From positions 35,797,564-35,861,563 of the forward strand of contig NC_080561.1 of NCBI RefSeq assembly GCF_030253575.1: 64,000 nt of DNA. Reading direction: 5' to 3'. The notes beneath the pieces were generated by a model. It was not told where the DNA came from and did no database searches. It saw only the letters and a list, made by a program, of their open reading frames with translations. A program made the position numbers and the translations under genes. Below, one piece after another: positions 45,793 to 57,286 of the stretch (positions are counted from its first letter, which is position 1; each line of letters starts with the position of its first letter). The stretch is from Rhododendron vialii (Eukaryota; Streptophyta; Magnoliopsida; Ericales; Ericaceae).

Positions 45793-46980
45793 CTAGTGAA
45801 TTGTTACCTCGGTGGGTGTTGGTGATTCAAGGCTTTGGGTATAACCACAACAAAAACCCTTCAAGGTACGATACAGCTTACTGCCAACTTTGAAGAAATT
45901 TCCAGTCTTGACATTGAAAGCAAAGTAGTAGCCTCCAATACCTGATGGCGTTGAAATATACAAAACCAGCACATCACCCATGTTCACCCAAGCAACTGGG
46001 GCAAAAAAAAACGATTCAGCCCTTGAAGGAGGGAACGAGGCATGATCCATGCCGGTTAATAAATGTTTTTGAGCACCAAAGTCAATCTTGTAGAGCATCC
46101 TCCACTCACCAGTCATAGGATCAGACAAGACAAAAATATCAGCCAAACTTCTACAATAAGTCATCACCGAGCAACTTAGAGTTCTTTCTCTTTCTACATA
46201 AAGGATAGAACTATGACAACTCCAAACTGCTGGGCTGGGAAACTCAATAAATAATTCAGATTCCACATCCAAAGCAACAACAGACTTTTCTAGATGATCA
46301 GCCCAGTAGAGAAACTGTCCTCCAGATAATGGACAATCTCTGACCATACTCCAACCTCGATCAGACAACTTTTGACGGTTAATCGGTTTCCATGCATGAT
46401 CTTTGCCCAGAGTTAACATCACGCAGGTGTGTTTGCCCCCATCAGGCCCATAGGTGCACAGCACTTTATACTCCATCTTCGAATAAGCACAAGCAAATGA
46501 GATACAAGAGCCATCTGGATGGCATTTAAATGGAGGAACAGTTACCGTTTGCTTCGTGAGAGGATTAGCTACATGCAATGTTGAAGGATCATGTGGATTG
46601 CGAAACAGTACTAGACCATTGCAGGTAGACAAAACCCGGTTAGGAAACATAAAATTTATCTCTGTAACTGTAGCACTTATTTCCCCAAACTCTGCAAATT
46701 CACCAGTATGTGGAGTACAGGGGTCTTGCATTAACAAGCCAGTACTGGAACGAAGGAGTTGTTCCTTGCAGAAGAGAGGATCGTAGATGATTTTATACCA
46801 CTGTCGGCAAACGTACCTTGTTGAATTGTAGAGAACGTAGGCCGGAAGCCGAACAAGGATTTCGAATATCAGCTCATCAGGCAGAAAAAATTCACCACTC
46901 GTCTTCTTTTTCTTCGAACAGGGAACCAGTTTATAGTTTTTGCAACCTGCTCTCCCATTTAGAACTGCTCCGGCAGTCAT
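45793..46980 (-). CDS. F-box protein with F-box-associated domain, 395 aa
   Basis: Intact single-exon gene. The F-box spans about residues 31-75 (FFLPDELIFEILVRLPAYVL, STRYVCRQWYKIIYDP); it would bind SKP1/ASK in an SCF ubiquitin ligase. The rest resembles the plant F-box-associated type that forms a beta-propeller-like fold and presents substrates: STCNGLVLFRNP, VANPLTKQTVTVPPF, VMLTLGKDHAWKPI, LYWADHLEKSVVALDVESE, DPMTGEWRMLYKIDF, VLVLYISTPSG. The N-terminal 30 residues are Lys-rich (KKKKTSGEF). The start at 46980 is the first ATG, and the length is normal for the family. The substrate cannot be inferred. The sequence from about 46985 upward may hold a 5' UTR. Confidence 0.9.
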   Translation of the reverse strand: MTAGAVLNGRAGCKNYKLVPCSKKKKTSGEFFLPDELIFEILVRLPAYVLYNSTRYVCRQWYKIIYDPLFCKEQLLRSSTGLLMQDPCTPHTGEFAEFGEISATVTEINFMFPNRVLSTCNGLVLFRNPHDPSTLHVANPLTKQTVTVPPFKCHPDGSCISFACAYSKMEYKVLCTYGPDGGKHTCVMLTLGKDHAWKPINRQKLSDRGWSMVRDCPLSGGQFLYWADHLEKSVVALDVESELFIEFPSPAVWSCHSSILYVERERTLSCSVMTYCRSLADIFVLSDPMTGEWRMLYKIDFGAQKHLLTGMDHASFPPSRAESFFFAPVAWVNMGDVLVLYISTPSGIGGYYFAFNVKTGNFFKVGSKLYRTLKGFCCGYTQSLESPTPTEVTIH

Positions 46981-46999
46981 CTAACAAGAATACAAGAAA

Positions 47000-47600
47000 C
47001 TATAAGACAAACTTGATGACGAATCCACCAAGGACACCCAACATTGAATCAAACACAACATGATCCTCATAAGCTGAAAATGCAATACATAAGATCATCT
47101 AAAAACGAAAAAACCCCGAGTACATTCACAGTCCATAAGGAAAATGGACCAGACACAGGGAAAAAAATTGCTTTCAGAATCACTTAAGCGAATAGCTGCC
47201 TTGGGTTCAAAGTTATCAGGCATTTGCAACACAACCTCATAGCAGAAATGTGAGAGTTAATATGCACACGCATTACGAACCAATACACATGTACATGAAG
47301 CAACTCCAATGGATTGATTTCTATGCATTCACACATGCACACACTCACTTATAGGTGCTATTGGAGGAAATTTTGTTGAAATTGATTAGTTTAACATAGA
47401 GAACATGTGCAGAATCTATATTGGGCGTCTGTGGCATTCGATCGATTATGATCCCTTTCTTAAAAGTCTTGATACTACTGCCCCATACTTTGAAACGCAT
47501 GGTATTTTGTACACTAGAGACGCTACAACGAGAAACATATGCCGGCAACTGATTGTTAGGAGAGTTTTATCCGAGGATAGTACTTGACTATGGGATACCA
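47000..47600. other. F-box upstream region
   Basis: Likely promoter and 5' UTR of the F-box gene. Frames at 47345-47587 on both strands have no recognisable domain. Confidence 0.4.
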
Positions 47601-48690
47601 AATAAGGATCCGAAAGGAATTTGTTTCCGTATTAGAGAAAACAAAAAACCAGAAAAATGAAACGCAACCTATATAAACCAACACAAGACAGTATAAAATT
47701 GTTGCAAATAGTAGTCTCGCCTCAATTAGGAACCAATTTCAATGGACGGTCCCGGAGCAGCAAATCTCATATTTGCGGGCCTTGCCGCCACTACAGGTTC
47801 GTTTGCAAAAAGAAGTTAGACTTCCGATCATCACTTACATTAACTTGCTAAGACTATGATAGGGCTCATAGCAACTTACGTTCTTCAAATGAATGGTTAT
47901 ATGATTTGGTACAGCAGAATCAAGTCACCAATTGGGAGGTGGAAGAGTGTAACCATGGATGCATCAAAACTAAATTGCAAAACTCAAATAAGGAAATTGA
48001 GAATCCATTCTTTGCCAGCAACGGAAGGCAATGTCATTGCCTCTACCACAAATTCAACAAGCTTTAGGCTGAAAGTGGTATTGAAACTGATAGGGCATTG
48101 AATATCTTCCGCCTCTAGGACTAGAGCCACCTCTAGCATGACTGGATCTTTGCCCTTTATTTCCAACCCTCTTTCTATTAAAATGGGGACCCTTGGTCTA
48201 TTTCCAAGCTTTTTAGGCTCTGCCCCTTGGTCTATTGCCATTGTTGTTATGTTTCTAAGATTGCCTCTCCTCTGTTGTTAGGATTCTGAGATGAGCTTCA
48301 ACTTTTAGTGACTGAATAGCCAACTATGTTACGTCTGTTGCTGAAGATTTCTTGCATGCAAGGCTTCAGAACATATAATGAAGGACAATTCATCCATTGA
48401 AATAGGCTCCACCCTTGCCCTAGCAGTGGTTTTGAACATTGCATAGACCCATCAACATGATGAATTCATAAGCTTAAGTGAATCTGAACTTAACGCGTCC
48501 AAATGATAGACATTGGTTTTACTAGCAAATTGAGATTCGCAACCAAAAGAGTAAGAATTGAAGGCAGTGTTGTAGTGGAAGAAGAGGGGGATGAAATTGA
48601 AGAAGATGATCATAGGGACACCATTGATGGAACTTCGCTCATCATAGCTCTAGGGCTCTGCTCTGATAACACGGGGGGAAATTATTGATC
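47600..48690 (-). mobile_element. Ty1-copia retrotransposon relic (leader and gag part)
   Basis: On the minus strand, ttatcagagcagagccc near 48660-48680 resembles the copia primer-binding site for initiator tRNA-Met. Below it, pieces of a copia-type gag polyprotein can be recognised (RVEPISMDELSFIICSEAL, a basic Gly/Arg/Lys-rich region, a diverged zinc-knuckle neighbourhood, then FDAS). It is broken. I did not find pol or paired LTRs, so both ends are approximate. Confidence 0.5.
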
Positions 48691-51563
48691 TCTCTTGTTT
48701 TCATTAGAAAAAATTGGTTTGGGTAAGAGAAGACTACAAAAAGTTTAAGGGGACAAGTCAAGGAGCATCATTCTTGTAAGTACGTACATATCCCAACTAT
48801 GTTTGCAGCTATACCATGACCAACCATATGCAAGCCCACATCCATGTGGATGAAAGTTGGAGAGAAATCAACAACCAAAATCATGTGAGTGCTTATATAC
48901 ACATTTGAACACACGCATAGGTTTACTTATGTACAGGCTCAAAGGTTTGTGAAGCTGTAGAGACTACCATTCTATCCCTTTCCCCTGCTAAGAAAGGCAT
49001 TAGGATCCCAGTGGAATTACCTGCTGAGATATATCTTGATTCCTGATTCTTGGTACTTGTATTGGGTTACTCGGAGAGCCTTAAGCTTAAATTCAGGCCA
49101 CACAAATGATTTGAAGCCTAGTTTAAGAAGGCATCATCCTGATGACTATAGTGTGGTGAGTTCTGGTGATTCAATCTCAAACCGTACTTGTCTGGATTCA
49201 TAAAGAAATTGGCATGTGTACAGTTGATATATATATGGGTCGTTTCCAACAAGGCCTCAGGCTTTTGGAACTTTGGTGCAGGTAGGCGTAATTGGAAGAA
49301 CTTTGGGACATTGAAAATCCATCTTTGCATATTGCTTTTAGCCCGGGAACATATGACTAAAGGGATTCAACCAAGAAGTAACATGGTCTAGGATCACTCT
49401 AGAAGATACAATTTGCTCTTTAGATAAGTTGATTGAGAAGTTGGTTCCCCTCTTTGTTCCATTGCCTATGGCAAAACCCTGCTGGATATTCCTCTTTCGT
49501 CTTTGTAAGCGGCATTATAAGTAGAAAGTACAGAACGAAAGACAATACACAGTCTCTTGGTTATTAAACAGAAACATACATTCTCTCAGACTAGAGCAAT
49601 TAACAAAGGCACTGCAAAGTGCAAACACCCTCAGTAAAGAGCCGATGGAAACTCATACTCCAATTTACTAAAAACTATCCCAACAAATTAGATCAATGGT
49701 CCTGAACCTTGTTTTGGAAGGGGAAAAAAGAAGAAGCATCAAGTCTTCGCTTTCATGGGGAATTTACCAAACTATCTGGAGAAAAAAGCTAATGAAGTTG
49801 TGATCGGAGCAAAGAGGCTCGGTGTTAATAAGAAGATGCCAGGCAAGCAACGTGGATGATTCAACAGGACTATGCACCGGGATTGGACTTGTTACTACAA
49901 TTTTCGACGGTACTAGTATTTTGTGGGGTAATTCATTATGCTTGAATATACATCTAGGATACACACGGAAATAAATGAAAAGTTGCCTAGGAATATGAAA
50001 CAGTTGTATCTAGATGGAGTATTTCTTTGTCTTCCTATATAAATGATGTTCCGGTGTGTTCAGTAGGGGTAGACGAAAATATTGATATAAAAGTGCACAT
50101 CGATGGAGCTCTATGGGGCTTTGCCCTACATTTCAATACCCAAAATCATTTCTCACATTCGTTCCTTGATACTTCCACTGTCCGCAGGAAGTGGAGAAAA
50201 AACGAAAAACTGACTAGATTACATTTGCGCTTTTGTAATGGTAGAGAAAAGGTTTAGATCTATTGTATCTGAGTGTACTCTCGAAGAGTATTTGAAACAA
50301 GACTCAGTAAACTACCACATGGAATTCAACATTATTACGAATATTATTATAGGCAGATATCTCTTGGAATTAGAATCAATGCCATCCACCAGCGCCACAG
50401 TGAGAAAAAAGTAGACCCCAGAAAGCGTGCTAGCGTGCACTAATGAAAATGGAACATGGAACTTAGTCAAGTATACAACAACAGAGAGAAGCTACACTAT
50501 TAAGATGAGTTTTACATGTTCATTTCTGCACTCGTAAAAGAAATGCAAACAACAACAAAACAAATCGAGAGAAACGGAGAGAGAGAGAGAGAGAGAGAGC
50601 TGGATCGTACGTGGGGGATGAAGTTGGCGGAGATCCACAGCAAACGCAAGATTGGAAACCCATTCACGAGATCAGAGATCCACAGCAAACGCACGTGGGG
50701 GATGAAGTTGGGGGGGGGGGGGGGGTTGGGCCAAGATAAGGAGCGGGGATGGAAAATAATTGAGGAATGAATAGGGAAAATATTCAAATTAATTCAATTG
50801 AGAGGGAAATTTTGAGAAATAAAGCAGTTTCCCGCGCATTTAAATGCTGGAGTCCAGAAATGCTTCCCGAGACACCTACAACTTTTCCAAAGCATGAAAT
50901 AAAGAGAGCCCCTCATAGTCCACACTTGGCACCCGAGCACTGGCTCGTGTGGTCTACAAATATGAAACGTCAATTAACGAAATTCCCAATGAGCTCTCAG
51001 TGAACACTTCCTAGAGAAAGAAAGTTGGTGAGCACTAATTTCTAAGGGGATTTCATCCCTTTTTCAGGGCTCTATTGTCTTTCCTCCTAGGGTTCTTGGG
51101 CTAAGGTCTCCACTGCCTTATACCCTTCTGTTCACCCCTGCTCTCTTCTTCACCCTTCTAGATCACTCCTCTCATCTCTTTCCCATTGATTATTCTAACT
51201 CTCCGGCACATTTATTCTTAAGGAGTATTTGTCCAGTCAGATCCAGACCTCTCCTACATGAGTCATTAGTTCCATTCACGGGACAATGAAAATGGGAAAC
51301 ACCAGACGGACAGATACATTGAGATACAGCCAAGTTTTACAGGGTAAAAAATGAAAGAGATTACTGCACACTAATAAGCAAGCATATGTTTTAACTAGGC
51401 TGGCTAGTGTGTAAGCCCTAACCGCTGGCTCCAATAGAATGGCTAAATTATAGAGACTAGTACTATCTACTAGGAGGTAAAGGTCTCAAAGCATTTCGAA
51501 CATTGGGCAAGTAAGTTAGATTCCAGTATGCAGGCGACTCCCCCATTCTGAGAACCAAAGTTT
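48691..51563. other. Intergenic, no recognised gene
   Basis: No supported gene. Contains a (GA)n tract at 50578-50599, a local duplication (gtgggggatgaagttgg and agatccacagcaaacgca twice, 50611-50710) and a G run at 50710-50725. Part of the upper end of the copia relic may lie near 48691-49000. Confidence 0.4.
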
Positions 51564-51888
51564 AGGCCTTGTTGTCCTTAGCTTTTTGGGGCTTTTTCTA
51601 GCTTTTGTCATTTTTCGAATTTTTTTTGTCTTTGTTAGTTTTGCATCAAATTTTTGTGGATTATTGATTCGTCTCAACAAGAGGAATCGGAAAAATAAAA
51701 ATAAAAATTACTTTTACCCAAATATTTTTAGAAATATCCAAGATAAAGCCCAAAAAGCCGTCGTTTGGGGCTTTATCTTGGATATTTCTAAAAATATTTG
51801 TGTAAAAGTACAAAAAATTGGGTTTTCTGATTCCTCTTGTCAAGATAAATCAATAATCCACAAAAGTAGCTTAGGAGAACAAGGCCTT
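51564..51888. mobile_element. Fold-back MITE
   Basis: Ends aggccttgttgtccttagct and agcttaggagaacaaggcct are inverse. Pairing continues inward (tggattattgattcgtc against its mirror, atatccaagataaagccc against gggctttatcttggatat), leaving a short loop. No coding content; the target duplication is not clear. Confidence 0.75.
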
Positions 51889-53045
51889 ATTAGTTACAGG
51901 TATGGCAAGAATAAAAGTAGCTTCAAAAAAAAAATATGTGCATAAATGGGGCTTGATGCCTTGCTATCTTGACCCAGGGCTCAACTCTCTTATAAAGCCA
52001 TCATATAGGTGCAATATTGCAAAAAATGTGAACTAAAAAAAACTAAGAAGATACGGAATTCATCATACTTAGTTTAAAATAGCCTCCAATCCTACCAACT
52101 TACCAAGTTTTCAATATTTCAATTAAAAACCTGAATCCATGCAACTGATAATAACTGTCTCAATCCAGGATTAATTTGCCTTTTGCTGGTAAATCAACAT
52201 CACGACACATCACAACATACTTGATTGGATGAGGGATGCCGGCAATCTTCAGAACTCAAAATTGGGAACTGGGTCTCATAATCCACAGGTAGGATCCTCC
52301 GTTCTTGCTGTCAATTCTCGTTGCTGTCAATTCTCACTCTTACACTCCTGCTTTCACTTTCGCAAAGTTTAGTTGTTTGGGGATATTTTTTGAAAGACGC
52401 TTTCATGCTCAAGTTCATGCTTGCGCATTGCGAAAATTGGGAATTACGGAGTAGAATTTTTACACCATCCAATTCGAAGCAAATCAGTGTTTCTTTAGTC
52501 CTTTGATATTACTCGGAATGTTAATGTTCCCTGTTAAACCTTAATACATTGACTCGTGAACTTGAGGGGATTCATACTGGTTGCAATCGAAAAACAACAA
52601 AGACAAATCACCAAAAGAGCAAACAACTAAAATCACACACCAGAAAAATCAATGGACATAATTTCGGAAACACACTTATTATCTTTGATCCAGCGTTCCA
52701 ATCTTTTTTTCCACGAGTTCTACTAGGTGAACGGTCCCAATTATGGAAGTGGTCCCGAAAAGGACCAAAAACAGCTTGAACTGACCCTCATGGAGAGAAT
52801 CCAATCCAACTCCACTTATAATATACACAATCGGAATCCCAATGCAAAGCATTAAAAAAACTAAACCCTAACAAATTGACTCGTGAATGTGAAGGAACTC
52901 ATATCAAATGCAATCGAACATCACCAAAACACAAATACCCAAAAGTGCAAACAGTTAACAAAGTTTAGCCGACCCCAATTCAATGGGACTTAAGGCTCGG
53001 TTTGGTTTGGTTTAGTTTAGCAAACAAGTGAAAAAGATCACGCAC
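51889..53045. other. Intergenic, possible SINE tail
   Basis: No supported gene. At 52966-53025 the phrase gccgaccccaattcaatggg, then cttaaggctcggtttggttt, resembles the 3' end of plant SINEs, with a ggttt-type tail. The remaining exons expected for the PUB14-type gene on the minus strand were not found here. Confidence 0.4.
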
Positions 53046-53315
53046 CAGAAAGATCTTGCTGCCGCGGCTACAAATCCCGAGCACTTCCTTGGCCGATTCC
53101 AGAGTTTCTCTCAAAAAGATCAGACCTTTCACAGTGTCCTCCGAGATTTCTCCTTCGGTCTCCGTTAATTCATCGAACAACGGCGTCAGGAGCTTCAGCT
53201 TCCTCGACGGGTCCCGGCATTACCTCCTGAACACGCACTTGTAGTCGGAGAAGGCGGAGATCCCGTTCACGGTGTCGATTAGATTGTTCAGGAGTCGCGC
53301 ATTGCCTTCTTCCAT
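53046..53315 (-). pseudogene. Exon 1 of a PUB14-type U-box E3 ligase, broken fragment
   Basis: Minus strand, 90 codons from ATG (53315) to a donor (TTTCTG then GTGCGT). It encodes the N-terminal part of plant PUB12/13/14-type U-box ubiquitin ligases: MEEGNARLLNNLIDTVNGIS, AFSDYKCVFRR, LKLLTPLFDELTETEGEISE, DTVKGLIFLRETLESAKEVL, GICSRGSKIFL. Codon 32 is TAA where the family has His-Tyr (RRHYR); the bases look locally rearranged (ggtaatgccgg). No U-box or ARM-repeat exon is visible below it. The mariner element begins 30 bp upstream of the ATG. An orphan first exon is the likeliest reading. Confidence 0.75.
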
Positions 53316-54338
53316 GACACTATGACGAGGTTGGATATATAATACTCCCCGTCCCACTTTGTTGCGTCATTATTCTTTTTTGGAATGTCCCAAAATGACA
53401 CGCTCATTTCAAAATTTTTCATTTTTAGATGTCAATTTTATCATTTTGCTCCTCATTTTCTTTTACACTCCACATTTAAAAGGGTTAAAATTCCAAGAAA
53501 CAAATGACCACCACCACCTTCGGTCGGTGACTTTTTCCAGCAACCACCTCCGGCTGGAGACTTTTTCCGGCGACCACCTCTGGCCGGTGAATTTGTTTAA
53601 AACACCACCCACGACCGTATATTCACAATTTCACAATGTTTCTCAATTTCACTGCGTGAAATTCTCAATTTCACACGAAATTCACACATGCTCCAACTTG
53701 ATTGATCCTTTTAACGGTGCTTTTTTAAATTGTGCTAGACTTGGGCGTGTATTGGTCCACAAAAGTGGACCGGCCTGTAATTTTTCGATACAAAACAACT
53801 TCATTTTATTGTCCAAAACATACAGTTATGTGGATCATAGCCACCAGTATCAACCAAAAGGATTGGTAATAAGCTTACAAAAGGTTAATTATACAAAAAC
53901 ATGAAAAGAACAAAAAAGGGAGTAGGATATGTGTTTGCTACCATAGCAGACCCTTTACAAAAAAAATTTATAGGCAGCAGATTTTTTTACAAGTGCTTCG
54001 ATTTTCATACAAAATCACAGCAATTTACAATTGCTTCAAGCTCCATAGAAAATCACAGCCCCAGTTGCCTGAAGTTTCATCCAAAAACACAAAAACAAAG
54101 TTCTTGACAAAGATGTCATCCAACCTGAAAAACATTTGAAAAGAAAAAAGAAAAGAAATTAGTCATCTAATTTTTCTGTTGTGTGGAAAAAATCTTAAAA
54201 TGAGTAGATCATTAAAATTGAAAAAAAAAAAACTACCGTAAAGAAAACATTAGCATACTTCTATTGCCTCCATTTTGTAGATGAGCCATAACACTTTTCA
54301 CCAAATCATGGTCACATTGAAGTTGAGTAGGCAGGTTA

Positions 54339-55591
54339 TCATCTCTCGTCAATCCACCTTTTTCCAATATGTGGCACCTTGTAACCAACTCCCCCATTAA
54401 CCTTCATGATCTCAATCATACAAGCTTGTAATGTCAAGAAGACATTATCTAGCGTTTGAGGTGATAATTCTTCAAAAGCACTTACAAGAGCAGAAACAAG
54501 CTCATCAATATTTTTTGATGCTTTTTGGTATTGCAAACTTTGAATTGCTCTAAAAAAACCAAGATCAAGAACATTTAAATTCGGACTGTTGGGAGGTTGG
54601 AATGACAAACGAATATCAAATCCATCTTTAGAAGCCTCTTCGAGAAACTCCGCATCAAATCATGAATGTGAGGCCTCGCATTATCCTGTTGAATCAAAAT
54701 TGTTTCGATTCCATTGCCCCATGGCCATTTCGCTCGAATAGCAGGTAAGACTTTTTCGATCAAACACTTGCGAATAATCTCTTTAGTAACCGAAACAACA
54801 ACCTTTGTTTCCAAAGTACCCGCCACACGATTTTTACTAGTCCGTTTGGCTAGTTCTTTGTATGTGAAGGGAAAAATTCCAATCTTACCAGAAAACTCTT
54901 GATTTCAGGTGGTGTCAAACCTTGGTCGAGCTACGGCCACTAGGAACATAACTTTTGTAAAGAAATGTTTGCTTTTGCAAGTTCGTAGGGGCTCATTTTC
55001 GTGGGGGAGTAGATAATACCTTTCCGACTCTTTAGTCATAAAAAACCATTTTTCATCAATATGCACGTAATTGTACATAGTTTTGAAAGTTGGTTGGCTT
55101 TCAAAACTAGATGGCTCAAGCATGGACAGGCAAAATTGAAGTCGTGCCCTCTTACCTTCTTCACTTAGGCATGGCTTCAATGGATTGGTATGCGGCCTCA
55201 TCATTCCATCTTTAACTCGCCGATGGATTGTCGTTCTCGGCACTTCCAAGGCTTCTGCTATTGAACGGATATTGGTTCGTTGACTGTACGGAAGTGCAGC
55301 GATTCTGTTGAGGTCCAATTGCACTCTCTTACGGCCAACTCGTCCTCGCAAATTGGGGGATACATCAACTGTCAATCCCTTGGCAATACAAGAATTTGCT
55401 TTCTGCACAATTTGTCGTACTGTCCTCGGATCGACGGAATACATTGTAGCTACCTCCTTGAGACACCCCCTTTTTAATTTTCCAGATGCACTCTTTGAAA
55501 ACAGAATCTCCAAAATCTCTCGCCTTTGTTGATCAGTTAGGTTCCTTTTTTCTCTACGGGAGAGAGAAGATGGTTCAGGCAAAGAAGGCAT
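54339..55591 (-). pseudogene. Mariner-like transposase, nearly full length but inactivated
   Basis: Plant MLE transposase, which cuts and pastes the element. N-terminal helix-turn-helix regions: LTDQQRREILEILFS to VDPRTVRQIVQKA (about 19-65) and YSQRTNIRSIAEALEVPRTT (about 102-121). Catalytic core: first Asp in VHIDEKWFF (D179), second in LIQQDNARPH, and the third site PPNSPNLNVLDLGFF, where Asn stands in place of the Asp of the usual NSPD motif. The first frame ends at a TGA (54905-54907) and the same frame continues with KIGIFPFTYKELAKR. A frameshift follows near 54650-54670, after which DAEFLEEASKDGFDIRLSFQ and the C-terminus (KVPHIGKRW) run to the stop at 54339. It cannot be functional as it stands. 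Confidence 0.85.
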
Positions 55592-56073
55592 ATCTTTTGC
55601 TTTGACGCTAATTAATAGAGGTGAAAATTTGTTGGAGAAAAAGTAGGAACAAGAGAGAAATTAGGAAGAAGAGGATTTTTAGGAAGCAGATAATGGAAGG
55701 AGTTTTGGATTAAAAGGAGTAGAAATTTGATGGAGAAAAAGTAGGAACAAGAGAGAAATGCGAGAGAGATTTAAGTGGAGCTGATCAGTATTGAAGAAGA
55801 GGATTTTTAGGAAGCTTAAGTATGGGAAGGGGTTTCACGTTGGTGGAGAGGAAAAAGTGGGGAGTGTAGTTATCCATTAAAATTGGGGTAAGATATGAGA
55901 GAGAGATTTAAGGAGAAATTTTCTCCCACCTAAATTCAAAATTTAAATCTGAATTGAAAGTGTGGAGAAATATGGCGGGCAAGCTGGAGTAATTTTTTGG
56001 AGAAATATGGCGGGCAAGCCGGAGTAATTTCAAAGTGTGGAGCAAATATGGCGGGCAAAAACGTTAGTATTTG

Positions 56074-56425
56074 AACCGATCATGAATCAACGGGCAAGTG
56101 GGGTCCACTTCAGGTCCCGCATAGATGATCCGAGCCGTTCAATAATTTTGTTCAAAAAAAATGAGTTGGCCCGTTAAAAATCAGCTCAATTCGATATGTG
56201 AAGGTATTTGATCCAATCCTTCCATTTTTTATTCAGATTACAAGTCTATAACCTGAATAAAAAATGAAAGGCTTGGATCGAATACCTACACATATCGGAT
56301 TGAGTTGATTTTTCACTGGGCGCACTCATTTTTTCTCAAAAAAAATTATTGAATGGCTTGGATCATCCGTGCGGAACCCGAAGTGGACCCCGCGTACCCG
56401 TTGGTTCATGATCGGTTCATATGCT
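56074..56425. mobile_element. Fold-back MITE, family A, nested in the mariner
   Basis: Left arm accgatcatgaatcaacggg, gtggggtccacttc, gatgatccgagccgttcaat; right arm attgaatggcttggatcatc, gaagtggaccccgc, cccgttggttcatgatcggt. Inner arms tcaattcgatatgtgaaggt and cctacacatatcggattgag pair. Shares blocks with 8298-8672. Confidence 0.75.
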
Positions 56426-56832
56426 ATTGGTACCAATAACACCTCTCGGCACAATTTGAGGCCATTCTCTCTTCACTGACATGACAAGAATTTCGCAGTG
56501 TGAAATTGGCTCCAATACATAATTTCGGATCTTCTTTTTTTTTAAATAAAATTTGGTACAGTACTAAGAATTGTCAAAAGGGAAAAAGGGTAAAATTTAC
56601 AAGAAGTCAATGTAATCATAATATTTTCTTAAATTACGTGAAAGTCAAACTAGGCGTAACAAATTGGGACGGAGGGAGTATCTATCTATATATAGGGAAG
56701 GAAAGGAGAGCTGGAATTGAGGTGCGATTGGATAAAAATGATAAATTTGGGGAGAGAGACAGAGAGGAAGGGAGGAGTGCCGTCGATTTCGCATCGAGTT
56801 AGTTTGGTTCAATCTGATGTTCGATTACCGTG

Positions 56833-57030
56833 ATGGAGGTCGAAGTGGACTCGCCGGAGGCCGACAAGGTGTCCGGAGTCACGATGGAGTTCCTCGCGAC
56901 CGACGACGCTTCCTTCTTGCTGCCTCGCATGTCGCAGCGGCTGCGGCGGAGGCTCTTGATCGGAGGGGAAGGCGTCGCCGTCGATTGTCGAGGAAATCGA
57001 GGCCAAGCTCAGAGACCCCGATGAGATTGT
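56833..57030 (+). pseudogene. First-exon fragment of a T-complex-protein-11-like gene
   Basis: ATG at 56833 opens MEVEVDSPEADKVSGVTMEF, then SFLLPRMSQRLRRRLL, like the N-terminus of plant T-complex-11-like proteins (AT1G22930/AT4G09150 type). The expected next block, SPSIVEEIEAKLRD, is present but in another frame (about 56965-57020), so there is one frameshift near 56957-56965. The similarity ends before 57050, where an AT-rich MITE starts. About 150 bp of purine-rich 5' leader-like sequence lies between the mariner end and the ATG. The rest of the gene is absent. Confidence 0.7.
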
Positions 57031-57049
57031 GGGATTGGTGGTCTCACGC

Positions 57050-57286
57050 TCCGTTCTATAAACCTTCTTACAAAATAAGCAGCTTATTTTACATTTTTAA
57101 ACTTAAAAATAATGTAAATAAAAAATAAATTTTTAATTTTTTTTGTATAGTATAAAAGATCTCGATGAGATTTTTCAAATAAGATCCATATTGCATCTTT
57201 TTATATTTTAATAAATTCATAATTTTTTAGCTTGAAATTGCCTTCTTAAAAAATAAGAATTTTTTTCTCATTGCGAAACGGGGCCT
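57050..57286. mobile_element. AT-rich MITE, AGATCTCAATGAGATCT family, copy 3
   Basis: Left gctccgttctataaaccttc and ttacaaaataagcagcttat; right aaaaaataagaattttttt and gcgaaacggggcct. The central palindrome has one change (agatctcgatgagat, from 57158). It directly follows the T-complex-11-like fragment. Confidence 0.65.

Larger units (their letters stand above)
53345..56678 (-). mobile_element. Plant mariner-like element (MLE), 3.3 kb
   Basis: Flanked by TA on both sides (53343-53344, 56679-56680). Left end ctccccgtcccactttgttg; right end (reverse complement) ctccctccgtcccaatttgt then tacgcc. This fits plant MLEs, which are 3-4 kb with short inverted ends. The transposase lies on the minus strand (54339-55591). 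A fold-back element sits inside at 56074-56425. It probably inserted between the 5' side of the PUB14-type fragment and that of the T-complex-11-like fragment. Confidence 0.8.

Noticed and set aside
52966-53025. SINE-like tail (gccgacccc ... ggtttggttt)
   Set aside because: Only the 3' phrase is visible; no RNA polymerase III A and B boxes found upstream, so not called as a SINE.
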